Counted from the first letter of the stretch, positions 25,291 to 37,232 are shown. The stretch is 64,000 nucleotides of DNA from Quadrisphaera sp. INWT6 (GCF_015390235.1 NZ_VUOH01000002.1:310001-374000), one strand, 5' to 3'. Numbers and translations are program-made. Notes: generated from the sequence alone by a model not told the origin.

Positions 25291-26844
25291 TCAGCCCGCG
25301 ACCTCGACGCTGTCGAGCGCGACGGGCCCGGGCACCTCGCCGCGGACCGCGTCGGCGCGGGCGGCCTCGCCCCGGTCACCACCGCGCGGCTCGCGCAGCT
25401 GGGCGCTGACCACGGCCTCGGTGCCCCCGCCCTCGCGGTTGCGCCACACGATCGTCCCGCGCAGCTCGCCCTGCACGAGGGCCGTGACGATCTGCGTGCC
25501 CAGTCCCCCGCGCTGCGGTGAGAAGTCCTCCGGGAGACCGGCGCCGTCGTCGGCGACCACGGCCACCAGCGACGTGCCGTCGCGCTCGGCCCGCAGCTCC
25601 ACCACGCCGCTGCCACCGCGCAGGCCGTGCTCGACGGCGTTGGTCACGAGCTCGGTGAGGACGAGCGCCAGAGCCGTCGCGTCCTCGGCGCCCACCTGGC
25701 CGAAGGCCCCGACGCGCTTGGTGCTCGCGGCGCCCGAGCTGGCCGCCAGGCTGGCGATGAGGAGCAGGCCGCGGTCCATGACGTCGTCGAACTCGACGAC
25801 CTCGTCGAAGCCCGACGACAGCGTCTCGTGCACGAGCGCGATGGTGCTGACGCGGCGCATCGCCTCCTCCAGGGCCGCGCGGCCCTCCTCGGAGCCGATG
25901 CGCCGGGTCTGCAGCCGCAGCAGCGCCGAGACCGTCTGCAGGTTGTTCTTCACCCGGTGGTGGATCTCCCGGATGGTGGCGTCCTTGGTGAGCAGCTCCT
26001 GCTCGCGGCGGCGCAGCTCGGTGACGTCGCGGCACAGCACGAGGGCGCCGGTGCGCACGCCGTCCTCGAGCAGGGGCACCGCCCGCAGCGAGAGCGCGGC
26101 CTGGCGCGACTCGACGTCGCAGCGCCAGGGCGCGCGGCCCGTGACCACCAGGGGCAGGGTCTCGTCGACCTGGTGGCTGTTGTCGATGGAGCCCGCCGTC
26201 ACCTCCGCCAGGGAGTGGCCGACCAGGTCGCCCTGGAAGCCGAGGCGGCGGTAGTCGGAGCGGGCGTTGGGGCTGGCGTAGACGACGGTGCCGTCGACGT
26301 CGAGGCGCACGAGGCCGTCGCCGACGCGCGGGGCGCCGCGCTTGGCGCCGGTCGGGGCGCCCTGGTGGGGGAAGGTGCCCTCGGAGACCATCCGGGCCAG
26401 GGAGTCGGCGCACTGCAGGTAGTTGCGCTCCAGCCGCGAGGGCGCCCGGGGCACCGACAGGCTGGTGTCGCGGGACATCACGCCGATGACGCGGCCCTGC
26501 CGCACCACCGGGACCGTCTCCTCGCGGACCGGGCTCCCGTCGAGCCACTCCGGGTCGTGGTCGCGGCAGATGCGGGCCTCGGCGTAGGCCCTGTCGACCT
26601 GCTCGCGCTGACCGGGGGCGATCCGCGTGCCGACGATGTCCTCGTCGTGGACGGTGACGCCGGTGCTCGGGCGGCAGTGCGCGACGACGACGAAGCCGCC
26701 CTCGGCGTCGGGCACCCACAGCAGCAGGTCGGCGAAGGACAGGTCGGACAGCATCTGCCAGTCGCCGACGAGGAGGTGCAGCCACTCCTCGTCAGCGGCG
26801 TCCAGGACGCCGAGCCGACGCACGAGCGAGCTCAAGGTGGGCAC
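25291..26844 (-). CDS. pdtaS: PdtaS-type sensor histidine kinase
   Basis: A 517-residue cytosolic kinase. An N-terminal GAF domain (about 1-150), a PAS domain (about 175-280), a HisKA_2 box with EIHHRVKNNLQTVSALLRL (about 292-310, phosphoacceptor His), and a HATPase_c domain with LTELVTNAVEHG (about 400-411). This matches M. tuberculosis PdtaS (Rv3220c), which signals through the RNA-binding antiterminator PdtaR. Position opposite whiB1 supports orthology. The C-terminus is longer and low complexity. Confidence 0.92.
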   Translation of the reverse strand: MPTLSSLVRRLGVLDAADEEWLHLLVGDWQMLSDLSFADLLLWVPDAEGGFVVVAHCRPSTGVTVHDEDIVGTRIAPGQREQVDRAYAEARICRDHDPEWLDGSPVREETVPVVRQGRVIGVMSRDTSLSVPRAPSRLERNYLQCADSLARMVSEGTFPHQGAPTGAKRGAPRVGDGLVRLDVDGTVVYASPNARSDYRRLGFQGDLVGHSLAEVTAGSIDNSHQVDETLPLVVTGRAPWRCDVESRQAALSLRAVPLLEDGVRTGALVLCRDVTELRRREQELLTKDATIREIHHRVKNNLQTVSALLRLQTRRIGSEEGRAALEEAMRRVSTIALVHETLSSGFDEVVEFDDVMDRGLLLIASLAASSGAASTKRVGAFGQVGAEDATALALVLTELVTNAVEHGLRGGSGVVELRAERDGTSLVAVVADDGAGLPEDFSPQRGGLGTQIVTALVQGELRGTIVWRNREGGGTEAVVSAQLREPRGGDRGEAARADAVRGEVPGPVALDSVEVAG

Positions 26845-26899
26845 CGGCCCAGGCTAGCCACCCGCTGCCGCGGCGTGCGCCAGGCCGTAGCGTGCCGGG

Positions 26900-27415
26900 A
26901 TGCGCCTCGACGTCGTCCTCCGCTACCCGGGCACCCCCGAGGCGGTGGCCGCGCTCCTGGCCGACCGCGCCGTGGTGGAGGAGCTGTGCGCCGCCAGCGA
27001 CGCCCTCGAGTGGGACGTGCGCGTCGAGGGCGCCGAGCCGCTCGGGTCGAGCGCCTTCACCGTCACCGTCGACAGGTCGCTGCCCACCCACGAGCTGCCC
27101 GACATCGCACGCCGCTTCGTGGGGCCGGCGCTGCGGCTGCACCAGGTCGACACCTGGGGGCCCCCGGCCGCCGACGGCTCGCGCACCGGCACCACGGTGC
27201 TCCAGGTGCCGGGCGCCCCGGTGACGGCGACCGCGACCACCGCCCTGCGGGCGGTGCGCGGCGGCACCGAGCACTCGGTGACCGGTGACCTCAAGGCCTC
27301 GGTGCCGCTGGTGGGCGCGCGGGTCGAGCGGGCCGCCGAGGAGCCGATCGTGAGGGCCCTGCGCGACCAGGAGCGGGAGCTGTCCGCCCGCCTCGGGGGC
27401 CAGCTGGGCGACTGA
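26900..27415 (+). CDS. DUF2505 protein
   Basis: A 171-residue protein starting MRLDVVLRYPGTPEAVAALL. The pattern of a beta strand, a helix with DRAVVEELCAA and later VTGDLKASVPLVGARVE matches the DUF2505 family, whose SRPBCC-like (START) fold suggests lipid or small-ligand binding. It is divergent from pdtaS and abuts the DUF6912 gene tail to tail (18-base gap). Biochemical role unknown. Confidence 0.85.
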   Translation: MRLDVVLRYPGTPEAVAALLADRAVVEELCAASDALEWDVRVEGAEPLGSSAFTVTVDRSLPTHELPDIARRFVGPALRLHQVDTWGPPAADGSRTGTTVLQVPGAPVTATATTALRAVRGGTEHSVTGDLKASVPLVGARVERAAEEPIVRALRDQERELSARLGGQLGD

Positions 27416-27433
27416 CCGCCCCGGCCGGGAGCG

Positions 27434-27997
27434 CTACGGGCCGGTGAGCTCGTCGGCCAGCTCGGCGAGCTCGGTCGCGTCGTACCAGAGCAGGTCGTGG
27501 CCCTGGGCGCCGTCGACGGAGAAGGACGCGTCGTCGTCCCCGGCGTCGGCCGCGGGGAGGGCCCGGACCGCGGCGGCGACGTCGGTCTCGGCGTCGGCCT
27601 CGTCCACGTGGGCGCTGACGACGGCGCGCAGGGCGAGCGGTCCGGCGAGCTCGACGCGGGACAGCGCCTCGGCGGGGTCGCCGTCGGCGGCGGGCCGGGG
27701 GCGCACCGAGCGAGCGGGGACGTCGGCCGCGAGCACGAGGCGCCGCGCCGGCTCACCGGCGGCCCCGGCCCCCGCGCCGGCGGCGAGGAGCCGCAGCGAG
27801 GAGTCGGCCGCGTCGAGCATGGCCGCCAGCTCCAGCTCCTCGGTGTCGCCCTCGGCGTAGTGCTCCCGCAGGGCCGGGGTCACGGCGTGCACGGGCGCCT
27901 CGGGCGGCAGGGAGCCGGTGGCGAGGGCCTGCGCCAGCTGCGACGGGACGAGCGCCGCGTAGACGCGCTCGAGGGTGCTGGCGGAGGTGGGGCTCAC
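27434..27997 (-). CDS. DUF6912 protein
   Basis: A 187-residue protein. Its N-terminal part (TLERVYAALVPSQLAQAL, then HAVTPALREHYAEGDTEELE) is the DUF6912 signature seen in many actinobacteria next to pilus or whiB1-region genes. The C-terminal DLLWYDATELAELADEL is also typical. The GTG start overlaps the stop of the upstream CpaE-like gene by four bases. Function unknown. Confidence 0.8.
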   Translation of the reverse strand: MSPTSASTLERVYAALVPSQLAQALATGSLPPEAPVHAVTPALREHYAEGDTEELELAAMLDAADSSLRLLAAGAGAGAAGEPARRLVLAADVPARSVRPRPAADGDPAEALSRVELAGPLALRAVVSAHVDEADAETDVAAAVRALPAADAGDDDASFSVDGAQGHDLLWYDATELAELADELTGP

Positions 27998-29469
27998 GCC
28001 CGCATCCTGGCCCACCGGCGCCGCCGGGGCCTGGCCGGGGCACCGGCCGCGCCGGCCACCAGCTGACCCGCCAGCGCGGCCAGGGCGGCGCGAGCCGGCG
28101 AGCCGGGGGCGGCCTCGGCCAGCGTGCGGCCCCCCAGGAGGGCGGCGTCGCACGCGGGGCGGTCGTCGGGCACCAGGACCGCGTCGACCACGCCCGCGTA
28201 GCGGGCCAGGGCCTCGGCGACCTGCGCGGCCGGCTCGCGCCCGACGGCCGAGGCCCGCACGCGGGTGACGACGACGCGCCGCCGCTGCGCCGCGCGCGGC
28301 TGGGCCTCGCTGAGGTCGCCCAGGGCGCGGACGAGGCGCTGCAGGCCCACGGGGTCGGCCTGCCCGACCACGAGCACGAGGTCCGCGGCCGCGAGCGCCG
28401 TGGTGGTGGCGGCGTTGCGCCGGGGTGCCGCGGTGTCGAGGACCAGCTCCTCGTCCTGCTCGAGGGGGTGGGCGACGTCGACGACCGTCCAGGCGGCGGT
28501 GGCGCGGCAGGCCGCCCACAGCTCCTCCAGGGCGGCGGCGCCCAGCTCGTGCCAGCGCTCGGCCCGGGGCAGCCCGGTGAGGACGGCCAGGCCCGGGAGG
28601 ACGGCGGGGGCGAGCTCGAGCAGGCGCGCCGGGGTGAGGGTGCCTGCGGCGGCGGCCCGGCAGGCGGCGGCGACGCCGGCGCTCTCGTCGAGCAGGCCGA
28701 GCACCTGGGCGGTGCTGGACGACCAGGTGTCGGCGTCGACGAGGAGGACGCGCTGGCCGAGGAGGGCGAGCTCGGCGGCGAGGTTGGTGGCCACGGACGT
28801 GCGGCCCGGCGCCCCGGGCGCGCCCCAGACCGCGACGACGCGCCCCGGGGTCGCCTCCGGGCTGCTGGACGGACGGGGCACGGCTGCGGCGACGACCGGA
28901 GCGCCGACCGGAGCCGCAGCAGGTGCGGTGGCCGGTGCGGTGGCCGGTGCGGTGGCCGGTGCGGAGGCGGTGAGCGGCGCGGGCGAGAACGGCGAGGTGC
29001 TCGCGCGGGCCGCGGTGCGCTGGCCCTCCCACGGGGAGGCCACGGGGTCGTCGTCCTCGGCGCCGCTCGCGGCTGCCAGGTCGGTGACGGCGGCGATCGC
29101 TGCGGCCGCCACGTCGCGGCCCGGTGCGTCGGCGTCGACCTGGTGGCGGATCCCGAGCGCGGTGAGGCGTGCGGCGGCCGCACCGGCGGTGAGGGGGGCG
29201 AGCGCGGCCGGCGGCAGGACGCCCACCACGGCGGTTCCCGCGGACGCCAGGCGGGCGAGCGCGTCGCGGTCGAGGCGGTGCAGGTCCGCGGACACCAGGG
29301 CCGCGCGGCCGTGCCCGGCGGCGCTGGCCGAGAGCAGCTCACCGAGGTCGGCGCAGCGGCGCACGACGGCGACGCCCGGTACTCCCCCGAGGTGCGCGAC
29401 GAGCTGCGCCTCCTCGGGCCCCGGGACGGCCGTCAGCAGCGGGAGGGGCCCGGTGGCGGGACGGGCCAC
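27994..29469 (-). CDS. CpaE/TadZ-like AAA ATPase
   Basis: A 491-residue protein. The N-terminal receiver-like half (about 1-135), then a proline/alanine/threonine linker (about 160-205, with four APAT units encoded by a 12-bp repeat), then a ParA/MinD-type domain with the deviant P-loop GAPGAPGRTS (about 216-225), where arginine replaces the usual lysine, and an LLVDADTW switch. TadZ/CpaE proteins localise the Tad pilus machine. It follows the SAF gene directly; no classical pilus gene is within 10 kb, but tadABC lies at 14-17 kb. Confidence 0.8.
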   Translation of the reverse strand: MARPATGPLPLLTAVPGPEEAQLVAHLGGVPGVAVVRRCADLGELLSASAAGHGRAALVSADLHRLDRDALARLASAGTAVVGVLPPAALAPLTAGAAAARLTALGIRHQVDADAPGRDVAAAAIAAVTDLAAASGAEDDDPVASPWEGQRTAARASTSPFSPAPLTASAPATAPATAPATAPAAAPVGAPVVAAAVPRPSSSPEATPGRVVAVWGAPGAPGRTSVATNLAAELALLGQRVLLVDADTWSSSTAQVLGLLDESAGVAAACRAAAAGTLTPARLLELAPAVLPGLAVLTGLPRAERWHELGAAALEELWAACRATAAWTVVDVAHPLEQDEELVLDTAAPRRNAATTTALAAADLVLVVGQADPVGLQRLVRALGDLSEAQPRAAQRRRVVVTRVRASAVGREPAAQVAEALARYAGVVDAVLVPDDRPACDAALLGGRTLAEAAPGSPARAALAALAGQLVAGAAGAPARPRRRRWARMRA

Positions 29470-29470
29470 C

Positions 29471-30235
29471 TCAGCCCTCCGCCGTGGGCGTGGACCCGGG
29501 GACCAGCACCAGGGAGACCGCCGCGTCGTCGGCGAGCGCCTGCAGCGCCTGCTGCAGCTCGGCGGGGTCCAGCTCGACCTGCACCACGGCGCCGCGGCCG
29601 GTGGAGAAGGCGGAGCTGTCGGTGGTGACCTCGGCGACGACGGCGCTCGCGGCGAGCTGGTGGGGCCCGGACGCCACAGGCGCTGCCGCGGCACCGGACG
29701 CGGCGGACGCGGCGGACGCGGCGGACGCGGCGGCCGCGCTCGAGCCGGCGGGCGCGGCACCGCCCCTCGGGGCGGGCGGCACCACCCAGACGTCGACGAG
29801 GGCCCCCGCCACCAGCCCCGACGGCACGGGACCGCTCACCGGCAGGCCCACGGGGCGCGTGGTGAGGTCGGCGGTGGCGCCCAGGGAGCTCAGCGGCACC
29901 AGGTCGCCCGCCACCACCTCGCGCAGCACCACGGCGCCGTCCGGCAGGGGTGCCCCGGCGGGCAGGTAGCCCCCGGCTCCGCCGTCGACGTGGACGTCGA
30001 CGCGGCGCAGGTCCTCGGCCCGGACCTCCTCCCCCGGCACCAGGGTGCGGGCCGCCGCCCACACCGGGGTGGTGCTCGACGCGGCGGCGACCACCCGGGC
30101 TCCGAGCAGCACCGAGGTCAGGACCAGCAGGAGCCCCACCAGCAGCCGGGGGTCGCGCCAGGAGGGGGCGCGCAGGCGGGCGGCGGTGGCCGCGCGGGAG
30201 GCCGGGGTGCGCGAGGGAGCGGTGGCGGTGCTCAC
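29471..30235 (-). CDS. SAF-domain (CpaB-like) pilus protein
   Basis: A 254-residue protein with a single N-terminal membrane helix (about 33-55) followed by an SAF domain (about 55-125: TLVPGEEVRAEDLRRVDVHV, then VVLREVVAGDLVPLSSL). This is the RcpC/CpaB arrangement, in which the SAF domain probably binds peptidoglycan or helps pilin assembly. An alanine-serine spacer (about 170-185) precedes a beta-rich tail. AGGAGA lies before the GTG start. Together with the downstream CpaE-like gene it forms a small Tad accessory operon. Confidence 0.82.
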   Translation of the reverse strand: MSTATAPSRTPASRAATAARLRAPSWRDPRLLVGLLLVLTSVLLGARVVAAASSTTPVWAAARTLVPGEEVRAEDLRRVDVHVDGGAGGYLPAGAPLPDGAVVLREVVAGDLVPLSSLGATADLTTRPVGLPVSGPVPSGLVAGALVDVWVVPPAPRGGAAPAGSSAAAASAASAASAASGAAAAPVASGPHQLAASAVVAEVTTDSSAFSTGRGAVVQVELDPAELQQALQALADDAAVSLVLVPGSTPTAEG

Positions 30236-30502
30236 GGGTCTCCTGGGCTGGCTGGCGGGCGGGCTGACGGGTGCTCGCACGGCGGCGCGTCGGCCGCCGT
30301 CCGCGGGTCCCGGGGGCGAGGCGCAGCCTGGCAGCCGGGACGGCCCCCGGGCCCGGCTCCGCACGCCGGGTGGCCCCGTCCGGGTGGAGGGGCGCGGTCC
30401 GGCGGGTGGTCCTCCGGCCGCCCGTGTGATCACCACTCACGCGCCGTGACCGTCTCCCGGTCGGGGGACGGCCGCGACGACCCCGCGTGGGAGGATCTCG
30501 GG
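30236..30502. other. Divergent gap between the SAF gene and the HTH gene
   Basis: 267 bases with no gene. The nearest-to-consensus sequence is GTGTGATCACCACTCACG (30424-30441), around the palindrome GTGATCAC. A GGAGG ribosome site for the HTH gene is at its right end. Confidence 0.35.
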
Positions 30503-30736
30503 GTGCCCGCGCGCTTCATGACCCTCGCCGACGTGGCGGAGTCCCTGAGCGTCTCCGCCGCCCAGGCCTACGCGCTCGTGCGCAGCGGCGAGCTGCCCGC
30601 CATCAAGGTCGGCGGCCGCGGGCAGTGGCGCGTGGAGATCTCGGTCCTGGAGGACTACATCCAGGGCAAGTACGCGGAGACCCGCGCCATGGTCGCCAGC
30701 CCGGCCGCGGACGACGAGGACGCGCTGCTCGGCTGA
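30503..30736 (+). CDS. Excisionase/MerR-type helix-turn-helix protein
   Basis: A 77-residue protein starting MPARFMTLADVAESLSVS. MTLADVAESLSVSAAQAYALVRSGELPAIKVG is a compact helix-turn-helix of the excisionase/AlpA type, and GGRGQWRVE its wing. The GGAGG 7 bases before GTG 30503 decides the start over an upstream GTG at 30446. This short HTH is common next to secA and CpaE/SAF genes in actinobacteria, suggesting a housekeeping regulator rather than a phage gene. Confidence 0.85.
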   Translation: MPARFMTLADVAESLSVSAAQAYALVRSGELPAIKVGGRGQWRVEISVLEDYIQGKYAETRAMVASPAADDEDALLG

Positions 30737-30757
30737 GCCACCAGCCGCCGCCGGGCC

Positions 30758-31321
30758 TCACCCGTGCGGCTGGCCGACCCGCCGCACGCAGGCCAGCGCG
30801 GCCAGCGGCACGACGACGGACCTGCGGACCGCCCCCGCGCGCCGGGGCTCGTCGACGGGGTGCTGCGCGACCTCGAGGTGGTCGGCGCCGACCCGGTCCA
30901 CCGTGCCGGTCAGGGCGCCCAGCGGCTCGCCGAGCAGCGCCACGCGCACGGTCGACCTGTCACGGGCCACACCCCGCAGCACCGACGCGAGCCCGAGCCG
31001 CGCCTCGACGGCCGCGGCGGGTGCGGCCAGCGCCCGGGGCAGGCCCTCCACCGCGGTGACCACCCCGAGGGGCACCAGGGCCTCCCCCGCCACCTCGTCG
31101 AGCAGCAGCCAGTCGGGGCCGGCGGCGCGCAGGAGGCCGTCCACCCGGGCCCCGCCGAGCAGCCGCACCCCCAGGGCCTCGCCGCGAGCGCCCCGCACGC
31201 GGTCGCGCAGGTGCACCCCGGCCACCTCCGCGCGCACGCGCTCGCCGAGCTCGCCGACCGCGTCGGCGCCAGCGGTGTCGAGCTGGGCCTCCAGGTCGGC
31301 GAAGAGGGAGTCCCAGCGCAC
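30758..31321 (-). CDS. Conserved protein of unknown function (187 aa)
   Basis: Starts MRWDSLFADLEAQLDTAGAD and continues with EVAGVHLRDRVRGARGEALGVRLL and a beta-strand-rich C-terminal half (WLLLDEV, VPLGVV, VRVALLG). The N-terminal pattern is that of a small actinobacterial family found beside LysM and HTH genes upstream of secA. No catalytic motif is visible; function unknown. It converges on the HTH gene with a 21-base gap. Confidence 0.7.
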   Translation of the reverse strand: MRWDSLFADLEAQLDTAGADAVGELGERVRAEVAGVHLRDRVRGARGEALGVRLLGGARVDGLLRAAGPDWLLLDEVAGEALVPLGVVTAVEGLPRALAAPAAAVEARLGLASVLRGVARDRSTVRVALLGEPLGALTGTVDRVGADHLEVAQHPVDEPRRAGAVRRSVVVPLAALACVRRVGQPHG

Positions 31322-31485
31322 CCACCCACGCTAGGCGAGCCCGAGCGGCCGCAGCGGGCTCGGCGCGCCCGCTGTCCCCCGAGGTGATCACACCGGGATG
31401 GTCGAGCGGGTGCGCTCGGTGGCAGCGGTCCCCAGGACGGCCCAGGGCCCGCCACGACCCGGCGCAGCTCGTGCATCATCGCCAC

Positions 31486-32256
31486 ATGACACCGAACGAC
31501 AGCAAACTGCATCAAACGCAGGTCCCCTCCGGTGCTCGTCGCTCGCACCACCTGCGCCGCGGCAGCGCCGTGGTGGGCCTTGCAGCCCTCCTGGTGGCGA
31601 GCGCGCAGCTCGCCACCGCCGTCGTCACCACCGCCCTCACCGGACCGCTGCGGGCCCCGGGCGACCTCGACGAGGCCGTGGGTCTCGTCGCGGCCGTCGG
31701 AGCGGGGGCCGTCCTCCTGACCTGGACCTGCGGGGCCGCCGTGACCGCCGCCGCCCTGGCGGCCCGGGCGGCGGGTCGGACCAGCGCACGCCTGGACGCC
31801 CTGAGCACGGCGCTGACGCCGCTGCTGCTCCGGCGGGTCCTGGCCGCAGCCGTCGGGGCCGCCGCGCTGGGGGGCGTCACCGGTCCGGCGCTCGCGGCTC
31901 CTGCTGCCGCTCCGCCGGCGGCGACCGCTGCGGCAGCGGCGGAGGTCCCCCTGACCTGGCCCGCGTCACCGGCCCCCACCCCGAGCGCGTCCACCCCGCT
32001 CTCGCCCACCCCGACCGGGCCCGCTTCCGCAGGTGGCGCCCCCCGGGGTCCCCGCGAGGTCGTCGTGGCCAGCGGCGACACCCTGTGGGGCGTCGCCGCC
32101 CGGTCGCTGCCCCCGGGCGCCACCGCGGCCGAGGTCGCCCAGACCTGGCCCCGCTGGTACCGCGCCAACCGCGCCGTCATCGGCGCCGACCCCGACCTGC
32201 TGCGACCGGGCCAGCGCCTCCTCGCGCCACCGGTCCCGGAGCGGGACGCCGCATGA
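31486..32256 (+). CDS. Membrane-anchored LysM-domain protein
   Basis: A 256-residue protein. Three membrane helices (about 22-45, 60-85, 112-135) are followed by a Pro/Thr/Ala-rich linker and a C-terminal LysM domain (about 180-250) with VVASGDTLWGVAARSLP. LysM binds peptidoglycan. ATG 31486 is chosen over an open upstream frame because the protein then starts with a typical hydrophilic lead. Its stop overlaps the next start (ATGA). LysM followed by an Rv3235-type gene upstream of secA is a recurrent actinobacterial arrangement. Confidence 0.8.
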   Translation: MTPNDSKLHQTQVPSGARRSHHLRRGSAVVGLAALLVASAQLATAVVTTALTGPLRAPGDLDEAVGLVAAVGAGAVLLTWTCGAAVTAAALAARAAGRTSARLDALSTALTPLLLRRVLAAAVGAAALGGVTGPALAAPAAAPPAATAAAAAEVPLTWPASPAPTPSASTPLSPTPTGPASAGGAPRGPREVVVASGDTLWGVAARSLPPGATAAEVAQTWPRWYRANRAVIGADPDLLRPGQRLLAPPVPERDAA

Positions 32257-32825
32257 GCGCGCTCACCGACGCCGGAGCCGGCGAGCTGGCGCCCCCGGGG
32301 CCCACCCCGCCGCCGGCCGCGCGCTCCGCCCTGAGGGTGGTCCCCGCGCCGCGCTCGGAGCCCGCGGCGCTCGGCGCACCCCGCAGGCGGCGCCCGCCCG
32401 TCATCGCCCAGCAGGGCGTGCTGCCGCTCGTCCTCGACGGCACGCTCCCCCGCGGCGTGGACCCGGCGGTGGCACCCCGCCCGACGGCGTCGGCCGAGCT
32501 GCCCGCCCCGGAGCCGCTGTGCTCGGGGCTCGTGCTCGCGGCGGTGGAGGTGCTCACCGGCGCGCGGCCCGCCGCCCAGCTGGTGCGCTGGCTCACCGCC
32601 GACGTCTACGCCGGTCTCCAGCAGCGGGCCTCGCTCGCGCTGAGGGTCCGCGGACGGCGGCGCACCGCCCGCGCCGTGGTGCGGCACGTCCGCGTGAGCA
32701 GCCCTCGTGACGGCGTCGTCGAGGCGGCCGTCGTGGTCTGGGACGGCGAGCGCGTGCGCGCCGCGGCCCTGCGGCTGGAGGGCGTGGACCACCGCTGGCG
32801 CGTCACCGCGCTGGAGATCGGCTGA
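32253..32825 (+). CDS. Rv3235-family protein
   Basis: A 190-residue protein with a disordered Ala/Pro/Arg-rich N-terminal half and a C-terminal domain (about 90-188) containing LTADVYAGLQQRASLALR and a beta-rich RVRAAALRLEGVDHRWRVTALEIG end. That is the Rv3235 family, always near secA in actinobacteria and thought to be secA-linked, with an NTF2-like or SecA-C-terminal-like fold. Coupled to the LysM gene by an ATGA overlap; convergent with secA. Confidence 0.8.
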   Translation: MSALTDAGAGELAPPGPTPPPAARSALRVVPAPRSEPAALGAPRRRRPPVIAQQGVLPLVLDGTLPRGVDPAVAPRPTASAELPAPEPLCSGLVLAAVEVLTGARPAAQLVRWLTADVYAGLQQRASLALRVRGRRRTARAVVRHVRVSSPRDGVVEAAVVVWDGERVRAAALRLEGVDHRWRVTALEIG

Positions 32826-32864
32826 CGCACCGGCCCACCCCCTCGCGGGCGGCGGGCCGGTGCG
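32826..32864. terminator. Bidirectional terminator between the Rv3235-type gene and secA
   Basis: CGCACCGGCCC (32826-32836) pairs exactly with GGGCCGGTGCG (32854-32864). It lies directly after one stop and 26 bases from the secA stop on the other strand. Confidence 0.75.
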
Positions 32865-32889
32865 ACCGGCTGCTGCCGGCTGCCGGTGG

Positions 32890-35592
<2,703 letters not shown>

Positions 35593-35737
35593 GGACCCTC
35601 CAACGACTCATCACCGCACCGCAGGCGCCGACCGGGGAAAGCCCGCAGCGCTGCTCCTTCTCAGCGACCATCGTAGGTGCGGGGGCTGGGAGCCAGGCCC
35701 ACTTGCCCCAGCTGCCCGGGTGCCCCACTGTGCGCCG

Positions 35738-36907
35738 GTGGCCACCCCGCTCCTGCGCGAGCTCGGGCTCCTCGTGCGCCCGCTGGTGCCGCAGGACGCC
35801 CCCGCCGTGGCTGAGCTGCGCGAGGACCGCGCCGTCGAGCGCTGGCTGCCGGGGGCCGCCGACGGCACCTGGCCCCGGCTCGACGGGCAGGACGACGGGC
35901 AGGACGACGGGCAGGACGACGGCGCCGAGCCGTCGCGGCACGACCTGGCCGTGGAGGTCGACGGCGCCCTGCGCGCGGTCGTGGTGCTGGAGCTCGACGG
36001 CGAGGGCGGCGGCTGGCTGACCTGCGCCGCGCTCCCCGGCGCACGGGGTGCGGGCACCACCGCGGCCGCCGTCCGCCTCGTCCTGACGTGGGCCTTCGTC
36101 GAGCTGGGGCTGCAGGCGGTGCACTGGCGCACCGAGGTCGGCAACTGGCCCGGGCGCCGCCTGGCGTGGGCGTGCGGCAGCTCCTTCGACGGCGCGGTGC
36201 GGTGCCTGCTGCCCGTGCGCGGCGACCGGCGCGACGCCTGGGTGGGCACCTGGCGCTGGGACGACGCCCTCGTCCCCCGCGAGCGCTGGCTCGTGCCGGT
36301 GGAGCTGGTCGGCGGCGGGGTGGCGCTGGGGCCGCACGCGCCCGGGGACGTCGCGAGGATCACCGAGGCGTGCGCGTCGCCGTCGACGCAGGCGTGGCTG
36401 CCGTCGCTGCCCTCGCCGTACACGGTGCTCGACGCGGCGACCTGGGTGGCCGGGCGCGAGGAGGAGCAGGCCCGCGGCGCCGGCGCGTACTGGGCCGTGC
36501 GGCCGGAGGGCGGCGGGCCCGGCGGGCCGCTGCTGGCCGAGGTGGGGGTCTTCGGGCTGTCGGAGGGCGCGCGCAGCGGGGAGGTCGGCTACTGGTGCCA
36601 CCCCGACGCGCGCGGGCGGGGCGTGACCTCCGCAGCGGTGCGCCTGGTGGCCGAGCACGCGCTGCGCCCCCGCGAGGACGGCGGCCTCGGGCTCGACCGC
36701 ATGGTCCTGCGCATCGCGCGGGGCAACGCGGCGAGCCGGCGCGTGGCCGTGGCCTGCGGCTTCCGCGCCGTGGGCGTCGACCGCGGGGCTGAGCGGCTGC
36801 GCGACGGCACGGTCCAGGACTTCGTGCGCTACGACCGGCTGGCGCCGCAGAGCGCGGCGGCGCGTCCGGCGCCAGACTCGGCGCATGAGCACCCCCGCCC
36901 CCGGTGA
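35738..36907 (+). CDS. Tandem GNAT acetyltransferase (two domains)
   Basis: A 389-residue protein with two GNAT domains: about 1-190 (GARGAGTTAAAVRLVLTWAF) and about 195-375 (HPDARGRGVTSAAVRLVAEH, acetyl-CoA loop intact). The first domain has a weaker loop and may be non-catalytic. A GQDDGQDDGQDDG acidic insert at about residues 48-60 is encoded by three 12-bp repeats. GTG 35738 is chosen because frames further left are unlike the family. The final 23 bases overlap the next gene. Substrate unknown; N-terminal or ribosomal-protein acetylation (RimJ-like) is typical. Confidence 0.82.
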   Translation: MATPLLRELGLLVRPLVPQDAPAVAELREDRAVERWLPGAADGTWPRLDGQDDGQDDGQDDGAEPSRHDLAVEVDGALRAVVVLELDGEGGGWLTCAALPGARGAGTTAAAVRLVLTWAFVELGLQAVHWRTEVGNWPGRRLAWACGSSFDGAVRCLLPVRGDRRDAWVGTWRWDDALVPRERWLVPVELVGGGVALGPHAPGDVARITEACASPSTQAWLPSLPSPYTVLDAATWVAGREEEQARGAGAYWAVRPEGGGPGGPLLAEVGVFGLSEGARSGEVGYWCHPDARGRGVTSAAVRLVAEHALRPREDGGLGLDRMVLRIARGNAASRRVAVACGFRAVGVDRGAERLRDGTVQDFVRYDRLAPQSAAARPAPDSAHEHPRPR

Positions 36908-37232
36908 CCCCTCGCTGCGCCGCGTCCACGTCGTCGTCGACCTGCACGGCGAGGACGGGCGCCGTCCGGCCGACCTCGCCGCGGAGGTCGCCTCCCGCCT
37001 GCCGTGGGAGCACCTGCCCGCGATGACCGACAGCGCCTCGCGCGACGGCGCCGTGGTCGCCGCCGACGACGCCGGCTCCCTGGAGCTGGTGCTGCTCGTG
37101 GAGTCCCACGACGAGGAGTCCGCCGAGGCGGCGGGGCTCGACGCCGCGCGGACGGCGCTGTCGCGCGCCGGGCTGCTGGAGGGGTCGACCTCCATCGACC
37201 AGGTGGTGGTGAAGGACGCCTACGCGTTCTGA
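36885..37232 (+). CDS. Conserved small protein of unknown function (115 aa)
   Basis: Starts [20 protein letters not shown] and ends with [13 protein letters not shown]. The strand-helix order suggests a ferredoxin-like fold. The ATG lies within the tail of the GNAT gene, so they may be coupled. It converges with the YcaQ-like gene (13-base overlap). No catalytic motif is visible. Confidence 0.7.
   Translation: MSTPAPGDPSLRRVHVVVDLHGEDGRRPADLAAEVASRLPWEHLPAMTDSASRDGAVVAADDAGSLELVLLVESHDEESAEAAGLDAARTALSRAGLLEGSTSIDQVVVKDAYAF

Noticed and set aside
30503..30736. Phage excisionase
   Set aside because: The HTH resembles excisionase, but the gene lies in a conserved chromosomal block with no integrase or att site next to it.
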